Assembly: GCA_026391755.1 (NCBI GenBank)
Contig: JAPLDN010000344.1
Coordinates: 1 to 39,077, forward strand
Length of the DNA stretch: 39,077 nucleotides
Direction: 5' to 3'
DNA from: Bacteroidota bacterium
GTDB lineage: Bacteria > Bacteroidota > Bacteroidia > Bacteroidales > FEN-979
The translations under genes were made by a program, and so were the position numbers. How positions within the stretch are numbered: the first letter of the stretch is position 1; every line of letters begins with the position of its first letter. The notes under the pieces are model-generated. The model searched no databases. It saw only the letters and a program-made list of their open reading frames with translations, and had not been told where the DNA came from. This document shows positions 34,145-39,077 of the stretch, piece after piece.

Positions 34145-34207
34145 GATATCTGACATCTGCCATCCGATATCCGATATCGGATATCTGATATCGGATATCG
34201 GATGGCA
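34145..34207. repeat. heptamer array (GATATCN family), 9 units, between polA and the ROK gene
   Basis: Nine contiguous 7-base units: GATATCT, GACATCT, GCCATCC, five GATATCN and GATGGCA. The array ends 5 bases before the polA stop codon, and a degenerate tenth unit, GATGCTA, overlaps that stop. Units switch from one strand sense (GCCATCC) to the other (GATGGCA) around central GATATC palindromes, so the whole array can fold on itself. Confidence 0.95.
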
Positions 34208-34211
34208 GATG

Positions 34212-37100
34212 CTAATGCGCCAGCAGCCAGTTCGCCCCGGTATTCATATCGATCTCTACAGGAACATCCAGCAGCAAAGCAGTCTTCATCCCGGCTGCAA
34301 CAATTTTTTTAACTTCATCAACTTCAGGCTGATAAACATCAAAAACAAGTTCGTCATGCACCTGGAGGATCATCCTTGATCTCAGTTTTTGATTTTCAAA
34401 CTTATCAAAAATTCTGATCATGGCAATTTTTATCATATCTGCAGCCGTTCCCTGCACCGGTGCGTTGATGGCATTTCGTTCGGCAAATCCGCGAACATTG
34501 GCATTTCCCGAATTGATGTCCCTGAGGTATCGCCTGCGTTTCATCAGGGTTTCCACATAACCGTTTGCACGGGCAAAAGCAATGGTATTGTCCATATACT
34601 TCCTGATCCCCGGATACTGTTCAAAATACTGTTTGATCACATCGCCGGCTTCCTTTCGCGACATCCCCGATCGTTCCGACAAACCAAAAGAAGAGATCCC
34701 GTATATAATCCCGAAGTTCACCATCTTGGCGTTACGGCGCATATCCTTGCTTACCTCCGCAAGAGGGGTGTTATAAATTTTTGCAGCCGTAGCCTGGTGG
34801 ATATCCTCACCGTTCTTAAACGCGGCTATCATATTTTTATCCCCGCTCATGGAAGCAATGATCCTGAGCTCGATCTGGGAATAGTCGGCGCTCAGTAAGG
34901 TAAAATTCTCATTTCTCGGCACAAACGCTTTGCGGATCTCACGGCCTTTCTCGGTACGGATGGGGATATTCTGAAGGTTAGGATTATTGGAGCTCAGCCT
35001 GCCCGTCGCCGCAACGGCCTGGTTATATGAAGTATGTATGCGGTTATCGCGAGGACTGACCAGCCCCGGAAGCACATCCACATAGGTCGACTTAAGCTTT
35101 GTCAGGGACCTGTATTCAAGTATCTTGCTGATGATGGGATGCTTTGCCTCCATCTTGCTCAGCACATCCTCGGAGGTCGAATTCTGCTTGTTCTTGGTCT
35201 GCTTGGGCTTGTCAACGATTTTTAAGCGGTCGTAAAGTATATCTCCAAGCTGTTTGGGAGAAGAAATGTTGAAGGTGGTGCCTGCATCCCGGTAGATCTC
35301 TTCGGTGATCCGGGCCACCTCTTTTTCGAGTTCTCCCGAATATTCGTTCAGTACCGATGAGTCAATACGCACTCCCTCTTTTTCCATGGACGCAAGCACG
35401 GGGATAAGCGGGATCTCGATCTCGTCGAAGAGTTTGCGCGTATCGCTTTCGGCCAGCATGGGTTCGAATACATTCTTCAGCTGAAGCGTCACATCTGCAT
35501 CTTCCGCTGCATATTCCTTCACCGTTTCCGTATCAACCGTGCGCATGCTTAATTGCCCGGAGCCCTTCTTCCCGATCAGGGTCTCAATCGAAACCGGTTT
35601 GTATTTCAGGTAGATCTCCGAGAGCAGATCCATATTATGTCGCATATCAGGCTGGATCAGGTAATGCGCCATCATGGTATCAAACATTGGCGTTTGCACA
35701 TCGACACCATACCATTTTAAGATTGCGATATCGAATTTCATGTTCTGTCCGACTTTCTCGATCTTCTGATCCTCAAGTACTTCTTTGAATTCCTGGACGA
35801 TCAGCTCGGTCTCGTGGTAATTCTCGGGGAAAGGGAGGTAATACGCTTCATGCGGCTTCACCGAAAACGACATCCCCACCAGCTCCGAATTGTTGGGATC
35901 AATGCCCGTAGTCTCCGTATCAAAGCAGAATGTTTTGCTCTCTTTAAGACTGCGGATGAGGTCATGGCGGGCTTCAGGCGTGGTGACAAGAAAATAGGTG
36001 TGGGGGGTGGATGAGATGTCGGATGTCGGATGGCTGATGTCGGATGGCGGATGGCTGATGGCGGATGGCAGATGACTGATGGCGGATGGCGGATGACTGA
36101 TGGCGGATGGCGGATGGCGGATGGCTGATGGCGGATGGCTGATGTCGGATGTCGGATGGCTGATATCCGATATCTGATATCTGACATCTTCTTTTTGAGA
36201 TTCTGCATCCTGAATCCCTGCTGCCCACTTGAAAACACGTTCTCCCAGCGCCCTGAACTCCAGTTCGTCGAACAAACGCTTCAGGCGCTGCTCGTCGGGT
36301 GCTTCCATGATCAGTTTCGAGGGTTCGAAAGCGATAGGGACATCAAGTATAATAGTCGCCAGGCTTTTCGACATCAGGGCCTGGTCTTTGAATTCAATAA
36401 CTTTTTGCCTCAACTTTTCATTAGCGACTTTTTCGGGATGCTCAACCAGGTTCTCCACCGAGCCGAATTCAGCCAGCAGCTTACGGGCCGTAACTTCACC
36501 CACACCAGGGATCCCCGGGATGTTATCCGAAGCATCGCCCCATAATCCCAGCATGTCGATAACCTGTTCGGGGCTGCTTACCCCGAATTTTTCACAAACT
36601 TCCTTCACGCCCAGTATATCCACATCACCCCCGAATTTTCCCGGACGGTAGATCAGTGTGGTAGCACTTACGAGCTGTCCGAAGTCCTTATCCGAAGTCA
36701 TCATATAAGTAATCCAGCCGGCCGCTTCAGCCTGCTTGGCGAGTGTGCCTATCACGTCATCCGCCTCGAAGCCATCCACAAAAAGAACGGGAATGTTAAA
36801 GGCGTGAAGAAGTTCGTGAATAAGTGGGAGTGAGGAAATTATGTCTTCAGGAGTTTCTTCGCGATGGGCTTTGTAAAATTCGTAATCTCCGTGGCGCACT
36901 GTTGGTGCAATGGTATCGAAGGCCACACCGATATGAGTGGGCTTTTCTTTACGTAAAACATCGAAGAGGGTGTTAGCAAATCCGAAGACAGCCGAAGTGT
37001 TAACGCCTTTGGAGCTTACCCTGGGATTGTTCTTGAAAGCATAATATGCCCTGTAGATCAGGGCCATAGCATCAAGCAGGAAGAGTTTATTGTCTGGCAA
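34212..37100 (-). CDS. polA: DNA polymerase I carrying a repeat-encoded linker insertion
   Basis: This is a 962-residue repair and replication polymerase. The 5' nuclease domain occupies about residues 1-290 (KLFLLDAMALIYRAYYAF, ADDVIGTLAKQAE, LWGDASDNIPGIPGVGEVTA). The 3'-5' exonuclease is at about 385-560, with acidic residues intact (CFDTETTGIDP, VGQNMKFDIAILK, YAAEDADVTLQL). In the polymerase domain motif A is LLSADYSQIELRI, motif B is RRNAKMVNFGIIYGIS and motif C is LQVHDELVFDV. Residues about 304-362 are encoded by a 175-bp heptamer array and consist of SxIxHPx heptapeptides between the 5' nuclease and exonuclease domains. No ATG fits; TTG at 37098-37100 (LPDNKLFLL) is chosen because the region upstream holds a promoter box. 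Confidence 0.95.
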   Translation of the reverse strand: MPDNKLFLLDAMALIYRAYYAFKNNPRVSSKGVNTSAVFGFANTLFDVLRKEKPTHIGVAFDTIAPTVRHGDYEFYKAHREETPEDIISSLPLIHELLHAFNIPVLFVDGFEADDVIGTLAKQAEAAGWITYMMTSDKDFGQLVSATTLIYRPGKFGGDVDILGVKEVCEKFGVSSPEQVIDMLGLWGDASDNIPGIPGVGEVTARKLLAEFGSVENLVEHPEKVANEKLRQKVIEFKDQALMSKSLATIILDVPIAFEPSKLIMEAPDEQRLKRLFDELEFRALGERVFKWAAGIQDAESQKEDVRYQISDISHPTSDISHPPSAIRHPPSAISHPPSAISHLPSAISHPPSDISHPTSDISSTPHTYFLVTTPEARHDLIRSLKESKTFCFDTETTGIDPNNSELVGMSFSVKPHEAYYLPFPENYHETELIVQEFKEVLEDQKIEKVGQNMKFDIAILKWYGVDVQTPMFDTMMAHYLIQPDMRHNMDLLSEIYLKYKPVSIETLIGKKGSGQLSMRTVDTETVKEYAAEDADVTLQLKNVFEPMLAESDTRKLFDEIEIPLIPVLASMEKEGVRIDSSVLNEYSGELEKEVARITEEIYRDAGTTFNISSPKQLGDILYDRLKIVDKPKQTKNKQNSTSEDVLSKMEAKHPIISKILEYRSLTKLKSTYVDVLPGLVSPRDNRIHTSYNQAVAATGRLSSNNPNLQNIPIRTEKGREIRKAFVPRNENFTLLSADYSQIELRIIASMSGDKNMIAAFKNGEDIHQATAAKIYNTPLAEVSKDMRRNAKMVNFGIIYGISSFGLSERSGMSRKEAGDVIKQYFEQYPGIRKYMDNTIAFARANGYVETLMKRRRYLRDINSGNANVRGFAERNAINAPVQGTAADMIKIAMIRIFDKFENQKLRSRMILQVHDELVFDVYQPEVDEVKKIVAAGMKTALLLDVPVEIDMNTGANWLLAH
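36015..36189. repeat. heptamer array of 25 units (GATGGCN / GATGTCN / GATATCN) inside polA
   Basis: There are twenty-five contiguous 7-base units, exactly 175 bp. Most are GATGGCG/GATGGCT/GATGTCG, three are GATATCN, and a terminal GACATCT has the opposite sense. Read on the coding (minus) strand, they give repeated heptapeptides SAIRHPP, SAISHPP and SDISHPT. All three minus-strand frames are open and give circular permutations of the same heptapeptide. The opposite strand contains TGA wherever a unit ends in T, so only one orientation is coding-compatible. Confidence 0.97.
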
Positions 37101-37115
37101 ACTAATGGTTTTTGG

Positions 37116-37123
37116 CAAAGATA
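37116..37123 (-). promoter_or_regulatory. -7 promoter box of polA
   Basis: TATCTTTG on the minus strand matches TAnnTTTG exactly. Transcription would start about 9-10 bases before the TTG at 37100 and would exclude the in-frame TTG at 37154 as a start. Confidence 0.6.
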
Positions 37124-37214
37124 AAGGAATTAACCATAAAAAATTTCCCAACAAAACCTTGTTTATATTTTCTTTTTGCGGATGTCATTTCTCCGTATTT
37201 AAACATATACTTTT

Positions 37215-38573
37215 ATGCCGGTCAAAACATCTTCCATGATAAAAAAGAAACCTGCAGAAAAGAAGATCTTCGTGTTGGATACTTCAGTTATCCTTTATAA
37301 CCATGACGCGATCAGTAGTTTTGAAGACAATGATGTGGCAATACCCATCACGGTGCTTGAGGAACTCGACGACTTCAAGAAAGGCAACGACACTATTAAT
37401 TATGAAGCAAGGGAGTTCATCCGCATAATGGATAAACTTTCGGCCCGTTCCACACTTACCAAATGGATCTCCCTTGGCGGCACCAAGGGGGGCAAATTCA
37501 AGGTTGTGATGAATGAGCACAGCGACCTCGACGCCAACCGTGTGTTTGGCGAGAACAAGCCCGACCACTGGATCCTCAACGCCGCCCTGATGATGATGCA
37601 GGAAAACCCGGGGAAAAAGGTGGTGCTCGTTTCCAAGGACATCAACCTGCGTTTGAAAGCCAAGGCGTTGAATATTGCCTCGGACGATTTCCTTACGGGC
37701 AAGGTCAAGGATGTGGAAGGATTGTATGCCGGGAAAACCACGGTTGAGGGTCTCGAAAAAACAATCATTGACCTGATGTATGAAACCGGGTTTTGCCTTC
37801 CCGAAGATATAGGTGTAAAAAAGCCGCTCCCCAACCATTATTATATTCTGAAGAATGGGAAAAGTTCGGTGCTGGCGTTTTTCAATCCGGCGACCGAGCG
37901 GATCGAAAAGATAGAAAAACATTCGTGTTTCAAAATCACTCCCCGCAATGCCGAACAGGTGTTTGCATTTCATGCCATTCTCAATCCGGATGTAAAACTG
38001 GTCACCCTGCAGGGGATAGCAGGTACCGGTAAAACATTGTTGGCTCTTGCCGGGGCCCTCGAGCAGAAAAGATATTTCAAGCAGATTTACCTGGCCCGTC
38101 CCATTGTTCCATTAAGCAATAAGGATATCGGTTATTTACCCGGCGATATCAAGTCAAAGCTTGATCCCTATATGCAGCCGCTCTGGGACAACCTCAAGTT
38201 CATCCAGAACCAATACAACGAAAAGGACAAGGAATACAAGGTGATACAGGAAGCCGTTGAAAACGAAAAGCTCGTGATCACGCCCCTGGCTTATATCCGC
38301 GGACGGAGTATCTCGAATGTATGCTTTATCGTGGATGAGGCCCAGAACCTGACTCCTCACGAGATCAAAACGATCATTACGCGTGCAGGCGAAAACACCA
38401 AGATCATTTTCACCGGCGATATCCACCAGATCGATACGCCGTACCTGGATGCGCAGTCGAATGGGCTGTCGACGCTTATCGACAAGATCAGGAGTTCGCC
38501 TTTATATGCTCATGTGAAGCTTGAGAAGGGTGAGCGTTCCGATCTCGCGAATCTCGCGAATGAGTTGCTGTAA
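37215..38573 (+). CDS. PIN domain-PhoH family ATPase
   Basis: This 452-residue protein has an N-terminal PIN nuclease domain (about 15-150: FVLDTSVILYNHDAISSFED, then VLEELDDFKKG and the acidic set VLVSKDINLRLKA). The C-terminal PhoH ATPase domain (about 250-450) has Walker A GIAGTGKTLLAL, Walker B CFIVDEAQNLTPHEIK and sensor IIFTGDIHQID. This PIN-PhoH architecture is widespread (YlaK-like). It is thought to couple an RNA helicase or unwinding activity to RNA cleavage. It is divergent from polA with a 114-bp gap. The ATG at 37215 is used; an ATG 21 bases downstream is also possible. Confidence 0.92.
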   Translation: MPVKTSSMIKKKPAEKKIFVLDTSVILYNHDAISSFEDNDVAIPITVLEELDDFKKGNDTINYEAREFIRIMDKLSARSTLTKWISLGGTKGGKFKVVMNEHSDLDANRVFGENKPDHWILNAALMMMQENPGKKVVLVSKDINLRLKAKALNIASDDFLTGKVKDVEGLYAGKTTVEGLEKTIIDLMYETGFCLPEDIGVKKPLPNHYYILKNGKSSVLAFFNPATERIEKIEKHSCFKITPRNAEQVFAFHAILNPDVKLVTLQGIAGTGKTLLALAGALEQKRYFKQIYLARPIVPLSNKDIGYLPGDIKSKLDPYMQPLWDNLKFIQNQYNEKDKEYKVIQEAVENEKLVITPLAYIRGRSISNVCFIVDEAQNLTPHEIKTIITRAGENTKIIFTGDIHQIDTPYLDAQSNGLSTLIDKIRSSPLYAHVKLEKGERSDLANLANELL

Positions 38574-38809
38574 CACTTCCAGCTTCCCAAAGCTGCTTGC
38601 CTGTCGCTCATATATACGCAACGTCGCTGCACCTTATCTGCGCTCAACTACATTGTTCCCAAAATTTCCTTAAACTCCCAGTTTCGCTTCGATAAGCCAA
38701 GGCGACTTTTGCGATATATTTCGCTCCTTACAACCAAGGCCGCTTATGTAAGTTGCTTCGCTGTCAACACCAAGTCAACTTTTACAAAATATTTCGCTTT
38801 CACCTGCCA
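38574..38809. other. non-coding stretch with degenerate repeats ending in TTCGCT
   Basis: No gene is visible here. Short blocks recur at roughly 35-40-base spacing, each ending in TTCGCT or TCGCT, with CCAAGG/CCAAGT starting three of them (about 38695, 38733 and 38770). Two of them share the frame CAAGnC..ACTTTT..AnAnTATTTCGCT. They are too degenerate for a CRISPR array. They directly abut the large palindrome that follows, so both may belong to one element. Confidence 0.45.
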
Positions 38810-38994
38810 TCGCCTGAGGTGGAATTTCCCTGTGAATGCCTTAGGAAATTTGCGTAGAAAAAATCAAAGTCTGAGCCGTAAAAATTCCTCCTCTTCGAGA
38901 CCCGCGAAGCGGGGCGGTATAGGAATTTTAGGCGAAGACTGCAGGTTTTTAGCAAATTTTCGTCAGCAGAACAGGGAAATTCCAGTTCAGGCGA
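38810..38994. repeat. 185-bp nested palindrome (MITE-like element or very long hairpin)
   Basis: Outer arms 38810-38833 and 38971-38994 are complementary at 22 of 24 positions, including perfect GGAATTTCCCTGT/ACAGGGAAATTCC. Inside, AAATTTGC (38846-38853) pairs with GCAAATTT (38952-38959), and AGTCT (38868-38872) with AGACT (38936-38940). AAAATTCC (38881-38888) pairs with GGAATTTT (38922-38929). At the tip, CCCGC-GAA-GCGGG (38901-38913) forms a small hairpin. The pairs are nested in order over the whole length. The element ends 9 bases before the stop of the flanking minus-strand gene. No clear target-site duplication is seen. It could be a miniature mobile element, a structured RNA or an exaggerated terminator. 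Confidence 0.8.
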
Positions 38995-39002
38995 AGAAAC
39001 TT

Positions 39003-39077
39003 CTATTGCTCTTCGTATGCAACTGTAAGCATGGTTTGCCCGACGGCTTTGAGGGTGGATGCATCGATGGATGCGAG
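39003..39077 (-). CDS. C-terminal end of an unidentified protein (start beyond the window)
   Basis: Twenty-five codons including the stop TAG (39003-39005) are open to the right edge. They read LASIDASTLKAVGQTMLTV then AYEEQ. The ending TLKAVGQTMLxVxY resembles the C-termini of M28-type aminopeptidases of Bacteroidota, but this is a weak guess from a very short stretch. It is the only coding-like frame at the edge and has sensible codon usage. Confidence 0.45.
   Translation of the reverse strand, partial: LASIDASTLKAVGQTMLTVAYEEQ

Noticed and set aside
36015..36189. CRISPR array
   Set aside because: The period is 7 bp with no spacers and no cas genes nearby; it is a simple tandem array inside polA.
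35858..36238. Separate small genes within the polA array in other frames
   Set aside because: Open frames there result from the frame-neutral heptamer repeat; the polA frame continues through with intact domains on both sides.
38432..38573. 9-bp repeat CTCGCGAAT at the end of phoH as another array
   Set aside because: There are only two copies, and they encode the repeated LAN in an alpha-helical C-terminus; the period is not 7.
38574..38809. CRISPR-like direct repeats
   Set aside because: The blocks are too divergent, there is no constant repeat-spacer pattern, and there are no cas genes.

Overview
The window looks like a chromosomal contig from a member of the Bacteroidota, probably an uncultured Bacteroidales-type anaerobe. 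The evidence is three secreted proteins with type IX secretion (T9SS) C-terminal sorting tails, a TonB-dependent receptor, the Bacteroidota -7 promoter box TAnnTTTG in front of many genes, a tRNA without an encoded CCA, and the flippase-dut-TPR-DUF4292-M23 gene order. Taxonomy is inferred from gene content only.

Left end (1-6860, minus strand): an operon ordered like hyfBCEFGHI (B, C, E, F, G and H homologues present, the last cut by the window edge). It encodes a membrane-bound complex of the hydrogenase-4/complex I superfamily. The large subunit has lost the [NiFe] cysteine ligands, and the ferredoxin-like subunit has lost exactly the ligands of one of its two [4Fe-4S] clusters. This places it with the energy-converting hydrogenase-related (Ehr) complexes, not with true hydrogenases. 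The hyfE-like gene has a disrupted 3' end. Next come a MORN-repeat lipoprotein, a tRNA-Arg(CCU) and metG.

Centre (10.1-19.8 kb): mostly housekeeping and envelope genes. They are an LD-carboxypeptidase, yraN, a viroplasmin-RNase H protein, a polysaccharide flippase, dut, a TPR protein, a DUF4292 lipoprotein, an EnvC-like M23 protein with a degenerate active site, an EamA transporter and a four-helix membrane protein.

Right half (19.8-34.1 kb): surface and secreted functions. They are a TonB receptor, a small membrane-anchored protein translationally coupled to a large Asp-box T9SS protein, a CNNM/CBS transporter, two tandem C25 (gingipain-type) peptidases with T9SS tails, and a ROK-family protein. 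Then come polA, a PIN-PhoH ATPase and, after a 430-base gap, the last codons of another minus-strand gene.

The most unusual signal runs across the window and is not a gene: short arrays of 7-base tandem repeats in several sequence families. The largest is 25 perfect-length heptamers (175 bp) inside polA. Others lie in the large-subunit gene of the Ehr complex, between polA and the ROK gene, in the flippase leader, and in several other intergenic spots. Because 7 is not a multiple of 3, an array read in any of the three frames of one strand gives the same heptapeptide, which makes it tolerable inside genes. A second structural signal is a 185-bp nested palindrome near the right end.
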